DNA of 38,105 nucleotides, taken from the NCBI GenBank assembly GCA_052315315.1, contig JBLSDE010000016.1, forward strand, positions 1 through 38,105. The letters run 5' to 3'. A model generated the notes under the pieces. That model was not told the DNA's origin. It saw only the letters and a list, made by a program, of their open reading frames with translations, and ran no database searches. A program made the position numbers and the translations under genes. Positions 9,180-17,271 of this stretch are shown here, piece after piece. Numbering within the stretch: position 1 is the stretch's first letter; every line of letters starts with the position of its first letter. The DNA is from Cuniculiplasma sp052315315. GTDB lineage: Archaea; Thermoplasmatota; Thermoplasmata; Thermoplasmatales; Thermoplasmataceae.

Positions 9180-12100
9180 ATAGTTTTATTTCTAAAAGAA
9201 TAAATAAGATACAGTTTGCGCTTCTTTCACCTGACGAATTTAGAAGAATGTCGCAGGTGAAAGTTATAAATGCCGACACGAATGGAGACGATGGTTTTCC
9301 CATTGAGAAAGGTCTTTTGGATACTCATATGGGAGTTACCGAGCCGGGACTTAAATGCGCAACATGTGGGGGAAAAGTAGATGAGTGCCCAGGGCACTTT
9401 GGTCATATTGAACTGGCCATGCCTGTTGTCCATGTTGAATTTGTAAAGGAAATTAAGATGTTCCTTGATGCCACCTGCAAAAGATGCTCACGTATTAAAC
9501 TGACAAATGAAGAGATGGAGACATACAGAAAAAGACTTACAGAGAAACCACTGGAAGATTATGACCCGGAGTACCTTACAGTTATGATCAAAAGGATTAC
9601 AGACCAGGCCATAAAGAGAAATGTGTGCCCCCACTGTGGTGAGAAAAATCCAAATATTATACTGGACAAGCCTACCACATTCAGGGAGGGGGAAATCAAA
9701 ATAACTCCTAAGGAGATCAGAGAAAGACTGGAAAAAATAAGCGATGACGATCTTATATTTTTCGGATTTAACAGTGAATTTGCAAGACCTGAATGGATGA
9801 TATTGACTGTTCTTCCAGTACCCCCAGTGAATGTGAGACCCTCAATTAAGTTGGAAACATCGGAAACCAGCGAAGATGACCTGACGCACAAACTTGTGGA
9901 TATCATAAGGATATCACAGAGACTAAGAGAGAGCAGGGATAATGGTTCTCCTCAGTTGATCATTGAAGATCTTTGGGATTTGCTTCAGTTCCATGTTACT
10001 ACATATTTCGATAATCAAACGGCAGGGATTCCTCCAGCAAGGCACAGATCTGGAAGACCCCTTAAGACTCTCGTTCAACGAATGAAAGGTAAGGAGGGGA
10101 GGTTCAGATCAAATCTTTCTGGAAAGAGAGTAAACTTTTCAGCGAGAACCGTGATTTCTCCGGAACCATTTTTATCTATAAATGAGGTTGGAGTTCCTGA
10201 GAAAGCTGCCAGGGAATTGACAGTTCCAGTTTCCATAACGGCTTACAATATTGAAACCATGAGAGAGTGGGTTAAAAGAGGACCTGCGCCAAGGGATGAA
10301 TTAAATAAGTATGTTTCAGGAGTTAATTATATCCTGAGACCTGACGGAAGAAGAATTAAAATAACTGATCAAAACGCACAAGATAACAGCGAAAAACTGG
10401 ATATAGGATGGGTTGTTGAGAGACAGTTATCAGAGGGGGATATTGTGTTATTTAATAGACAGCCCTCTCTTCACAGAATGTCAATGATGGGCCATACCGT
10501 TAGGATTCTGGACGGCCAGACCTTCAGATTCAACTTGGCTGTTTGTACTCCATATAACGCAGACTTTGATGGAGATGAGATGAATCTTCACGTTCTCCAG
10601 AAAGAGGAGGCAAGAGCAGAGGCCAGAATTATAATGAAAGTGCAGGAACAGATTATGTCACCAAGATACGGAGGGCCAATCATTGGTGGTATTCATGACC
10701 ACGTTACGTCACTCTTTCTTCTGACTCATGGTAACCCAACATTTACAGAGAGAGAAACTATGCACATTATGAGTTATATTGAAAATCCCAGAATGCCAGA
10801 ACCTACGGAGACAAAAAATGGAGAGAAGGTTTACTATGGCAGGGACATATTTTCTTCCATACTTCCTGATGATTTCAATATAAAATTTAAGAGCAAACTC
10901 TGTTCCGGTGCCAAACTTATAGATGGAAAATATAAGTGCGATTATGAGGAAAACGACGAGGATGTATTTGTTACCATTGTCAATGGAAGGCTCATACATG
11001 GAACAATTGATGAAACTGCCATATCTCCCTTTGCTGGAAAGATTATCGACAAGATATACAGAAAATATGGGTCAGACAGAGCTGCTAAATTTATTGATGA
11101 AATGACAAGACTTGCAGTAGGTTTCATTAGTTTCAGAGGTTTTTCCACAGGTATAGCAGATTATGATATTCCCGAATCAACTGTACAGGAGATCAAGGAG
11201 GAGGCTGACACCACAGAGGAAGAGGTAAACAGACTGGTTATGACGTTCAGAGAAGGAAATCTTACACCAAGGGCAGGTAAATCATCTGAAGAGACGCTCG
11301 AGGAAGAGATAATGAAAGTAACTGGAGAGGCAAGGAAGAAATCAGGAGATATAGCGTCAAAGGAACTTGGTCTCACAAATCCCTCAGTCATAATGGCAAG
11401 ATCAGGTGCAAGAGCCAAAATGCTTAACATTTCAGAGGTAGCGGGAATGGTCGGTCAGCAGTCTGTAAGGGGGCAGCGTCTTAACAGGGGTTATGATGGC
11501 AGAACCTTAACTCATTTCAAAAAAGGTGATCTTGGGGCAGATTCAAGAGGCTTTGTGAGATCATCATACAAGAGTGGACTTAATCCACTAGAATACTTCC
11601 TACACAGTATAGGAGGTAGAGAAGGTCTGGTGGATACAGCCGTAAGAACATCAAGAAGTGGATATATGCAGAGAAGACTGATCAACGCCTTTGAGGATTT
11701 GAAAGTCAATGAGGAGGGTCAGGTAACTGATACTGTTGGTGCTGTGGTACAGTTCAAATATGGTTCTGATGGAATCGACCCGACCAAGAGTGATAATGGC
11801 AAACCTGTAGACCTTGATTATGTGCTTTTTGATATAGAAAATACATTGTCTGGAAAAGAGTCAAAGGAACTAAGAAAAGCCGCAGACTCAACGGAGACAG
11901 TTGAGGTGCGTGGAAAACAGGTGGCACTCTGGAAGGATAATGCGGCAAATGTCAAAAAAATGAAAGAAAGCAAGGTTCCTTTCAGATACGCAGTTGATTT
12001 TAAGGTTCCTCCTGACGTGAGGGATGCTTACATATCAACCAATGAAAAAACTGCAACGATACATCTTGTTATATCTGGTGTCGAGGAATATGTGCAGGAC

Positions 12101-12274
12101 GATGGAATATTGATGAAAGACAAGAACAGCGCGGTTTCAACACTAAACGTTTCAGCCGTGGAGGAATTAAATGAAGGCATTCCGAGTAATAGATTTCAGA
12201 CAGAGGGTGGAAAACTGAAAAAGATAAACTCAACATTCATAGCTGATATCAATTCAGAGGAGGATGTTCAATGA
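9176..12274 (+). CDS. rpoA1: RNA polymerase subunit A' with extra C-terminal domain
   Basis: The N-terminal two thirds of the Rpb1 homologue. The canonical part spans about residues 1-880: zinc sites CATCGGKVDECPGHFGH (61-77) and CKRC/CPHC (about 101 and 152), the catalytic magnesium loop NADFDGDEMN (about 460-470), the bridge helix and flanks from GARAKMLNISEVAGMVGQ through GFVRSSYKSGLNP, and the usual A' end VVQFKYGSDGIDP. The chain is 1032 residues, roughly 150 longer than a usual archaeal A'. The excess holds a charged linker (about 885-912) and one copy (914-1023) of a domain that recurs twice at the start of RpoA2. The stop overlaps the rpoA2 start (ATGA, 12271-12274). Confidence 0.97.
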   Translation: MNSFISKRINKIQFALLSPDEFRRMSQVKVINADTNGDDGFPIEKGLLDTHMGVTEPGLKCATCGGKVDECPGHFGHIELAMPVVHVEFVKEIKMFLDATCKRCSRIKLTNEEMETYRKRLTEKPLEDYDPEYLTVMIKRITDQAIKRNVCPHCGEKNPNIILDKPTTFREGEIKITPKEIRERLEKISDDDLIFFGFNSEFARPEWMILTVLPVPPVNVRPSIKLETSETSEDDLTHKLVDIIRISQRLRESRDNGSPQLIIEDLWDLLQFHVTTYFDNQTAGIPPARHRSGRPLKTLVQRMKGKEGRFRSNLSGKRVNFSARTVISPEPFLSINEVGVPEKAARELTVPVSITAYNIETMREWVKRGPAPRDELNKYVSGVNYILRPDGRRIKITDQNAQDNSEKLDIGWVVERQLSEGDIVLFNRQPSLHRMSMMGHTVRILDGQTFRFNLAVCTPYNADFDGDEMNLHVLQKEEARAEARIIMKVQEQIMSPRYGGPIIGGIHDHVTSLFLLTHGNPTFTERETMHIMSYIENPRMPEPTETKNGEKVYYGRDIFSSILPDDFNIKFKSKLCSGAKLIDGKYKCDYEENDEDVFVTIVNGRLIHGTIDETAISPFAGKIIDKIYRKYGSDRAAKFIDEMTRLAVGFISFRGFSTGIADYDIPESTVQEIKEEADTTEEEVNRLVMTFREGNLTPRAGKSSEETLEEEIMKVTGEARKKSGDIASKELGLTNPSVIMARSGARAKMLNISEVAGMVGQQSVRGQRLNRGYDGRTLTHFKKGDLGADSRGFVRSSYKSGLNPLEYFLHSIGGREGLVDTAVRTSRSGYMQRRLINAFEDLKVNEEGQVTDTVGAVVQFKYGSDGIDPTKSDNGKPVDLDYVLFDIENTLSGKESKELRKAADSTETVEVRGKQVALWKDNAANVKKMKESKVPFRYAVDFKVPPDVRDAYISTNEKTATIHLVISGVEEYVQDDGILMKDKNSAVSTLNVSAVEELNEGIPSNRFQTEGGKLKKINSTFIADINSEEDVQ
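11918..12247 (+). repeat. A'/A'' junction repeat domain, copy 1 (RpoA1 C-terminus)
   Basis: About 110 codons encoding residues 914-1023 of RpoA1. Landmarks: VALWKDNA, FRYAVDFKV, RDAYISTNEKTATI, ISGVEEY, STLNVSAVEE, GIPSNRF and a closing INSTFIADI. These match copies 2 and 3 in order and spacing. It is diverged protein-level repetition, not a DNA repeat. Confidence 0.8.
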
Positions 12275-14292
12275 AAGTCCTTCTCATAAGAGATTCGTCA
12301 TCAAATGCAAAGGAAATAAAATCAAAGGAAACACCATTTTTCTATGCTCTCTGTGGCGAAGCCCCGGAAGGAATTGAAGAGGCGTACGTAAGTGGTGGAG
12401 GAAAGAATGCGACACTCCATTTAAGTATTGGGTCAGTTAAAAAATATGAAGGTCAGGAAAATTGCGTTATCAATCAGTGCAATAAACCAGAGTACGTAAT
12501 AGAGATTTTGTCAGTGCAACACAGTGAGAGTGGAATTCCAGCTTCAAAATTCACCGTTCAGGGAGAAAAAGTAGAAACAATAGAGGGAATTCATATTGCT
12601 GAACTTCTTGAAAAAGGGAAAACTTCATCTGTAAAAAAAACCATAGAAAATAAGAAAGATGATGAGGAAAAAGAAATGAAAAATGTTAATGAACCAGAAG
12701 ATAAAAACCTTGAAAATTCTAAAAATCAGGTACTCGTGTGGAGAGATGTATCCAAAAAAGTGAAACAGCTTCTCGAAGTTGGCGCTTGCAAATATGCCGT
12801 GGACTTCGAAGTTACAAAAGGCATCAGGGAAGGATATATATCCACAGACAAGAAAAAAGCGTCGGTGAAAGTGCTTATAGAGAAAGTGGAACCATACAAG
12901 GATTCTGAAGATTTGATCAAGAAAAAAGAAAAGAATTTGAAATCCATTCTCCATCTAAGTTCTGTTCATCTGCTGGATAAACCAGTCATGTCCTCCGATT
13001 TTATTTTTGCAGGTGGACCACTTACTTCCATTGAATCCAATTATGAAGCCCAGATTTCCAGGATAGAAATTACGAAAAAAGAGGAGTATGTTTCTCAGGT
13101 TTCTCCAGAGGTAATGGACCTCATAGAGGGAGAAAAAAAGAAAGGAATTGTGTTACCAGTTGACATAGCCCAGAGACTTATAGAAATGAAGAAAAAAATC
13201 ACCACAGCTGAATTTAACGGAGTCCTAAAAAGGGTTGAGCAAGAGATCGAAAAAAGAAAGATTGATCCCTATGAGGCTGTTGGAATTATAGCGGCTCAGA
13301 GTATTGGTGAACCAGGTACACAGATGACAATGAGAACTTTCCACTACGCAGGTGTGAAGGATGTGGATGTTACGCTGGGATTACCAAGAATTATTGAAAT
13401 AGTAGACGCCAGAAGAACGCCATCTACACCATCTATGAACATATACCTGACATCTGAATATGAAAAGAGTGAGGAAGTTGTGAATCGTGTTATGAGGGAA
13501 ATTGAAAATACAACTGTCCTTGATGTGTGTGAAATAAGTACGGATATATCTGAAATGACTGTTACCATAATACCGAGAAAGGATCTTCTTGATAGAAGAA
13601 AGGTAAGTTTTGAGGACATAATGAGAGTAGTGAGCGCACAGAAAGGGATAACAATAATCAGCAATGAAAACAATAATATTGAAATAAAACCATCCTCAGA
13701 TTCGTACAGAAAGCTGTATGCACTTCAAGAATCAATTAAAGCCCTCACGATTAAGGGATTCCCGGGTATAAAGAGAGCAGTTGCTATAAGGGAGGACGAT
13801 GGGACATACAAGATTCAGACCCAGGGTTCAAATTTGAGACAGGTTCTCGAAATAGAAGAGATTGATTCGACCAGAACCACGACAAATGATATAATAGAAA
13901 TTGCAAATGTTTTGGGAATAGAGGCCGCAAGAAATGCAATTTTAAACGAGATAAAGGAGACGCTACACGAGCAATCCCTTGAAGTGGATGAAAGACACCT
14001 TATGGTAGTAGCTGACATGATGACTTTTGAGGGTACAGTACGTGCGGTGGGAAGACAGGGAATATCTGGTAAGAAGAGCAGCGTACTGGCAAGGGCTGCC
14101 TTTGAAATTACAACAAAACACCTGATGAGGGCAGGTATAGTAGGAGAGACTGATGAATTGACAGGAGTGGCTGAAAATATTATAGTTGGCCAACCAGTTA
14201 CTTTAGGGACAGGTGCAGTAAACCTTGTTTATAAGGGAATTGGATCAAATAATGTTTCAAAGAAAAATGACAACGATGTAAAAGGTGAATAA
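12271..14292 (+). CDS. rpoA2: RNA polymerase subunit A'' with large N-terminal extension
   Basis: The C-terminal third of the Rpb1 homologue. The canonical A'' starts near residue 275 and includes YEAVGIIAAQSIGEPGTQ (about 332-350) leading into the trigger loop MTMRTFHYAGVKDVDVTLG, IIEIVDARRTPSTP, and the C-terminal ARAAFEITTKHL and GQPVTLGTG blocks. The chain is 673 residues against roughly 390 for typical archaeal A''. The extra 275 N-terminal residues comprise junction-domain copy 2 (2-112), a highly charged Lys/Glu linker (113-152) and copy 3 (153-265). The ATG at 12271 is fixed by its overlap with the rpoA1 stop. No stop or frameshift separates the extension from the core, so it is part of the polymerase. 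Confidence 0.97.
   Translation: MKVLLIRDSSSNAKEIKSKETPFFYALCGEAPEGIEEAYVSGGGKNATLHLSIGSVKKYEGQENCVINQCNKPEYVIEILSVQHSESGIPASKFTVQGEKVETIEGIHIAELLEKGKTSSVKKTIENKKDDEEKEMKNVNEPEDKNLENSKNQVLVWRDVSKKVKQLLEVGACKYAVDFEVTKGIREGYISTDKKKASVKVLIEKVEPYKDSEDLIKKKEKNLKSILHLSSVHLLDKPVMSSDFIFAGGPLTSIESNYEAQISRIEITKKEEYVSQVSPEVMDLIEGEKKKGIVLPVDIAQRLIEMKKKITTAEFNGVLKRVEQEIEKRKIDPYEAVGIIAAQSIGEPGTQMTMRTFHYAGVKDVDVTLGLPRIIEIVDARRTPSTPSMNIYLTSEYEKSEEVVNRVMREIENTTVLDVCEISTDISEMTVTIIPRKDLLDRRKVSFEDIMRVVSAQKGITIISNENNNIEIKPSSDSYRKLYALQESIKALTIKGFPGIKRAVAIREDDGTYKIQTQGSNLRQVLEIEEIDSTRTTTNDIIEIANVLGIEAARNAILNEIKETLHEQSLEVDERHLMVVADMMTFEGTVRAVGRQGISGKKSSVLARAAFEITTKHLMRAGIVGETDELTGVAENIIVGQPVTLGTGAVNLVYKGIGSNNVSKKNDNDVKGE
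12274..12606 (+). repeat. A'/A'' junction repeat domain, copy 2 (RpoA2 N-terminus)
   Basis: Residues 2-112 of RpoA2. Landmarks: VLLIRDSS, PFFYALCGEA, EEAYVSGGGKNATLHL, IGSVKKY, VIEILSVQ, GIPASKF and a closing IEGIHIAEL. It is the most diverged copy but keeps the block order of copies 1 and 3. Confidence 0.72.
12727..13065 (+). repeat. A'/A'' junction repeat domain, copy 3 (RpoA2)
   Basis: Residues 153-265 of RpoA2. Landmarks: QVLVWRDVSKKV, CKYAVDFEV, REGYISTDKKKASVKV, IEKVEPY, SILHLSSVHL, SSDFIF and a closing IESNYEAQI. It is closest to copy 1 (QVALWKD, YAVDFKV, YISTNEK). Confidence 0.8.
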
Positions 14293-14294
14293 TT

Positions 14295-14732
14295 TTGAGC
14301 ACAAAAGGTGTAACCATTGACAACAGAATTATGGAACTGCGCGCTCTTTTTGACAGAATAGCAAGAGTTGAGGTTAAGGAATGCATGGAGAATGAAGACA
14401 TGGTTCTCTTCATAGTTCCAGAAAGGAAGATGGCAGAGATGTTTAAGAGGAACCAAAACGTAGTTGCGAATCTGAAAGAAAAGATAAACAAACACATACT
14501 GATTGCTGAATATTCCCGAGATCTCATATCTTTTGTGAGGAATCTTTATTTCAGGTTTGGAATTAAAGAGATTTCAGTCAAATGGGAGCAGGGTCAGATT
14601 GATATACAGGTTGCTGTTGATCCGAACGAAGTTGGCAAGGCCATAGGAAAGGAAGGAAGGAATGTAAAGCTGTTAAAGGATGCCATTTCCAGATTTACTG
14701 AAATTAGGTCCCTTTCAATTAAACAGCCATAA
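14295..14732 (+). CDS. nusA: NusA-like KH-domain transcription factor
   Basis: Archaeal NusA-like protein, 145 residues, consisting of the RNA-binding part only. Two KH-type domains are visible: MVLFIVPERKMAEMFKRNQ followed by a long helix, and a C-terminal domain with AVDPNEVGKAIGKEGRNVK, whose GKEG loop is the KH signature. It probably binds nascent RNA at the elongation complex; its archaeal role is inferred from the family and its conserved location behind rpoA2. The start is TTG at 14295, with GGTGA about 8 nt upstream and only 2 nt after the rpoA2 stop. Ribosomal protein L30e, often found between rpoA2 and nusA in Archaea, is absent here. Confidence 0.9.
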   Translation: MSTKGVTIDNRIMELRALFDRIARVEVKECMENEDMVLFIVPERKMAEMFKRNQNVVANLKEKINKHILIAEYSRDLISFVRNLYFRFGIKEISVKWEQGQIDIQVAVDPNEVGKAIGKEGRNVKLLKDAISRFTEIRSLSIKQP

Positions 14733-14791
14733 GACTATTTCAAGGGAAAGGATATATGCCCATATCTAATATGTGATAAGAGAGGAAATGA

Positions 14792-15133
14792 ATGGAAGAG
14801 GATAGATTTAACAGGGATTCTGAAAATCCGGATGACCAGATTACGAGGGTTATATTACCCAACAAAAGAAAGGGCGAGATGTTTGGAATAGTGGAAAAGC
14901 TATCTGGTGGTTCCCACCTGACGGTTATGTGTGAGGATGGATTTACACGAGCATCAAGGATCCCCGGGAAGATGAAAAAGAGAATGTGGATAAGAGAGAA
15001 GGATCTTGTAATTGTTAAGCCCTGGCAGTTTCAGAACGAAAAGGCGGATATAGTATATCGTTACACTCAGACACAGGCAAACTATCTTAGTAGAAACTCA
15101 GCACTCCCTGAAATCATAAATATATTCAAGTGA
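14792..15133 (+). CDS. eif1A: Translation initiation factor aIF1A
   Basis: 113 residues, full length for archaeal aIF1A, an OB-fold protein that binds the small-subunit A site and helps start-codon selection. Recognisable blocks: ITRVILPNKRKGEMFGIVEK, GGSHLTVMCEDG, RIPGKMKKRMWIREKDLV and VKPWQFQNEKADIVYRY. The start at 14792 follows GAGAGG; an earlier ATG at 14788 runs into a stop after four codons. The 59-nt gap after nusA contains GATATATGCC, a possible TATA element, so this and the following two genes may form their own transcript. rio1 starts one nucleotide after the stop. Confidence 0.93.
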   Translation: MEEDRFNRDSENPDDQITRVILPNKRKGEMFGIVEKLSGGSHLTVMCEDGFTRASRIPGKMKKRMWIREKDLVIVKPWQFQNEKADIVYRYTQTQANYLSRNSALPEIINIFK

Positions 15134-15134
15134 A

Positions 15135-15899
15135 ATGGAAGACACATCGGCATTAAGGAAGCTCCTTGACAGGGACGAATTTAAGTTCAGCGAAAATCTG
15201 GACAGGAAGACGGAGGGGCTTGTTTTTGATAAAAGGACAATAGATGCCGTTTTTCAGATATTTAAGGAATTTTCCATAAGAAGTCTTGATTTTCCCATTT
15301 CTTCAGGCAAGGAATCAATTGTTTTCAAAGTAATAGGGAACAGGAAACCACAGGTAATGAAAATATTCAAGATGTCAACGCTTAAATTTCAGAATACTCA
15401 GAAGTACATTGATGGAGATCCAAGATTTAAAAATTACAGAAAAACCAGGGGAAATATAGTGTATCTCTGGACAAGAAAGGAGTTTGCCAATCTGAAGCTT
15501 TGCGAGGATTACGGCATAAGAGTTCCCAAACCCTATGGATTCAAGGAGAATGTTCTCCTTATGGGCTATATAGGAACAAAGATTTCACCAGCTCCCAAGT
15601 TAAAGGACATAAGTGATGAGAAAAGGGAAAAGTACCTGATCAGCGCAATGGTGGAATACAAAACCATGGTGGAAAAGGCCGGCATAGTTCACGCAGATTT
15701 CAGTGAATATAATATACTGTGCCACATGGGAAAGAGCTACGTGATCGATCTAGGGCAGGCAGTATCCAAAGACCACCCAATGGCCCAGCAATTTCTCGAG
15801 AGGGATATGGAAAATATGAAAAACTATTGTGCAAGAAATCAGATCGAGTTTAAGGAAGAGTGGATACCTCAATTAAGGAGGAGTGAAGAGAATGAGTGA
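15135..15899 (+). CDS. rio1: RIO1-type atypical serine/threonine kinase
   Basis: 254 residues. RIO kinases act in late maturation of the small ribosomal subunit. Visible elements: the nucleotide loop SSGKESIVFKV (57-67), the ATP-binding lysine in VMKIFK (76), the RIO1-specific block KYIDGDPRF and RKEFANL, the hinge LLMGYIG, the catalytic loop HADFSEYN (186-193, Asp188) and the metal-binding DLG at 205-207 within VIDLGQAV. All expected catalytic residues are present. It lies between aIF1A and a KH-domain Pno1/Dim2-like protein, a conserved archaeal arrangement pointing to small-subunit assembly. Its end overlaps the next gene by 8 nt. Confidence 0.93.
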   Translation: MEDTSALRKLLDRDEFKFSENLDRKTEGLVFDKRTIDAVFQIFKEFSIRSLDFPISSGKESIVFKVIGNRKPQVMKIFKMSTLKFQNTQKYIDGDPRFKNYRKTRGNIVYLWTRKEFANLKLCEDYGIRVPKPYGFKENVLLMGYIGTKISPAPKLKDISDEKREKYLISAMVEYKTMVEKAGIVHADFSEYNILCHMGKSYVIDLGQAVSKDHPMAQQFLERDMENMKNYCARNQIEFKEEWIPQLRRSEENE

Positions 15900-16449
15900 G
15901 GAGTATAGTATATCTGTGCGCATACCAAAGGAGAGAATTGGGGTTCTCATAGGAAAGGATGGATCAGTGAAGAAAAGCATAGAGGAAGCGGGCGAATGCA
16001 TTCTCCAAATAGACTCCACAGAAGGGGACGTATTGATTATTCAGAAGGGCGACCCCGTAAAGGTAAATATAACCGGAGAAGTGGTAAGGGCAATAGGGAG
16101 GGGTTTTAATCCTGACAGAGCTTATAACCTCTTCAATGACGGCTTTCAGCTTGTTGTCCTGCCCTTAAGGGATGTGGCGAAGAAGGGATCGAACAGAATA
16201 AATGAGATTAAGGGGAGAATTATTGGCCGTGAAGGAAAAACGAGAAAGATAATAGAGGACATTACAGATACCATGATATCCGTTTACGGAGATACTGTTT
16301 CATTGATTGGTGATTATATATCAATGAAGTATGCCCTTCAAGCTGTGGAAATGCTAATAGAGGGGAGAAAACAGAGAACCGTATATTCCTTCCTCGAATC
16401 AAAAGTGAGGGATTTGAAAATGGAACGCCTGAACGAATCCTTCAGGTAA
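15892..16449 (+). CDS. Two-KH-domain protein, Pno1/Dim2-like
   Basis: About 185 residues with two KH modules: the first has IPKERIGVLIGKDGSVKKSI, the second VAKKGSNRINEIKGRIIGREGKTRKII, each with the G-x-x-G loop (GKDG, GREG). Between them GFNPDRAYNLFND matches the archaeal Pno1/Krr1-like family. The eukaryotic homologues bind the 3' region of small-subunit rRNA during assembly, consistent with overlap by rio1. The start at 15892 follows a strong GGAGGAGTGA; an in-frame GTG at 15883 lies inside that site and is less likely. Confidence 0.9.
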   Translation: MSEEYSISVRIPKERIGVLIGKDGSVKKSIEEAGECILQIDSTEGDVLIIQKGDPVKVNITGEVVRAIGRGFNPDRAYNLFNDGFQLVVLPLRDVAKKGSNRINEIKGRIIGREGKTRKIIEDITDTMISVYGDTVSLIGDYISMKYALQAVEMLIEGRKQRTVYSFLESKVRDLKMERLNESFR

Positions 16450-16513
16450 AATGAATTTAAACACAGTGATCTTCATAATAAGTGTTATATTGCTTTATTA
16501 AATATCTGGTTAC

Positions 16514-16588
16514 AGCGGGGTGGGGTAGCTAGGAAATCCCGACGGGCTCATAACCCGTAGATCGATGGTTCAAATCCATTCCCCGCTA
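16514..16588 (+). tRNA. Initiator tRNA-Met (CAU)
   Basis: Cloverleaf with acceptor AGCGGGG/CCCCGCT and discriminator A, anticodon stem ACGGG/CCCGT around loop CTCATAA (anticodon CAT), and T arm ATGG-TTCAAAT-CCAT. The A1:U72 pair and the three G:C pairs next to the anticodon loop are hallmarks of archaeal initiator tRNA rather than elongator Met or Ile2. No intron; CCA is not encoded. A TTATATTG element 25-30 bp upstream may be its TATA box. Its last 19 nt overlap the 3' end of hemD on the other strand. Confidence 0.92.
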
Positions 16589-17271
16589 TTTTTTCCTATT
16601 TTCATAATAAGTTCTTCAAAATTTCCGTTTCCCGTCAAAGGTATGGTATTATATCCCATGGATTGGAGTGCACTTTTTGTGGTTTTTCCAACTGGAAAAC
16701 ATGGTACACTGGTATATCTGCCCTGAGTTAATCTTTGAAAAATCTCTACCTCCAGTGGTGATGTAAAGACAAGGCCAAGTAAGTCTTTTCCAGTGATACT
16801 TGTCTCAATTTCCCCAACCGGACTCAGCTCCTCATAATGATAAAGAATAAGATTTACGCATTCTATATTATGAGAAAGAAGTCTCTTTTCTAGATCCTCT
16901 TTATGTTCCAAATTTCTGGGTATTAAAATCCTGTCTCCCCGGTCCATTGATTCTTTGATTAAATTGAATAATCCCTCTGAATCGTGAACGGTAGGTGTTT
17001 TTGATGATATACCGTAATACATCAGTTCTTTAGAAGTCTTCTCTCCTATGGAAAAAACCTTCTTTCCATCAAGGAATGAAATGCCATAATATTCCATAAA
17101 TGAGTTTACACCTTCAGTGCTCATAAATACAACACCATCATAGGAATCCTTCCTCAGGATTGGGATATGATCCACAGGGACAATTCTTGTCAGAGGTATA
17201 TTTACAACCTCAATTGGATATTTCACATTTTTAAATTTGTTCTCAGGTCTGAAGCTCAGAACATAATTCAG
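16570..17271 (-). CDS. hemD: Uroporphyrinogen-III synthase
   Basis: Cyclises hydroxymethylbilane to uroporphyrinogen III. HemD sequences are weakly conserved, but the block YDGVVFMSTEGVNSFME, the IGEKTSKEL segment, LVFTSPLEVEIF and the final FPVGKTTKSALQSMGY fit the family, and hemC lies immediately upstream. From the GTG at 17226 the product is 218 residues and lacks the usual first strand. The same frame runs 15 codons further upstream as LNYVLSFRPENKFKN, which supplies the missing strand and the R-P-x-x pair typical of HemD. The only start-like codons there are CTG 17271 (overlapping the hemC stop) and CTG 17259. I therefore give 17271 as the probable 5' end, with the start codon unproven. 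Confidence 0.8.
   Translation of the reverse strand: MNYVLSFRPENKFKNVKYPIEVVNIPLTRIVPVDHIPILRKDSYDGVVFMSTEGVNSFMEYYGISFLDGKKVFSIGEKTSKELMYYGISSKTPTVHDSEGLFNLIKESMDRGDRILIPRNLEHKEDLEKRLLSHNIECVNLILYHYEELSPVGEIETSITGKDLLGLVFTSPLEVEIFQRLTQGRYTSVPCFPVGKTTKSALQSMGYNTIPLTGNGNFEELIMKIGKNSGEWI

Noticed and set aside
12625..12954. Phe-rich 109-residue minus-strand frame over rpoA2
   Set aside because: An artefact of Lys/Glu-rich codons in the A'' linker; the sense strand encodes the conserved repeat copies.
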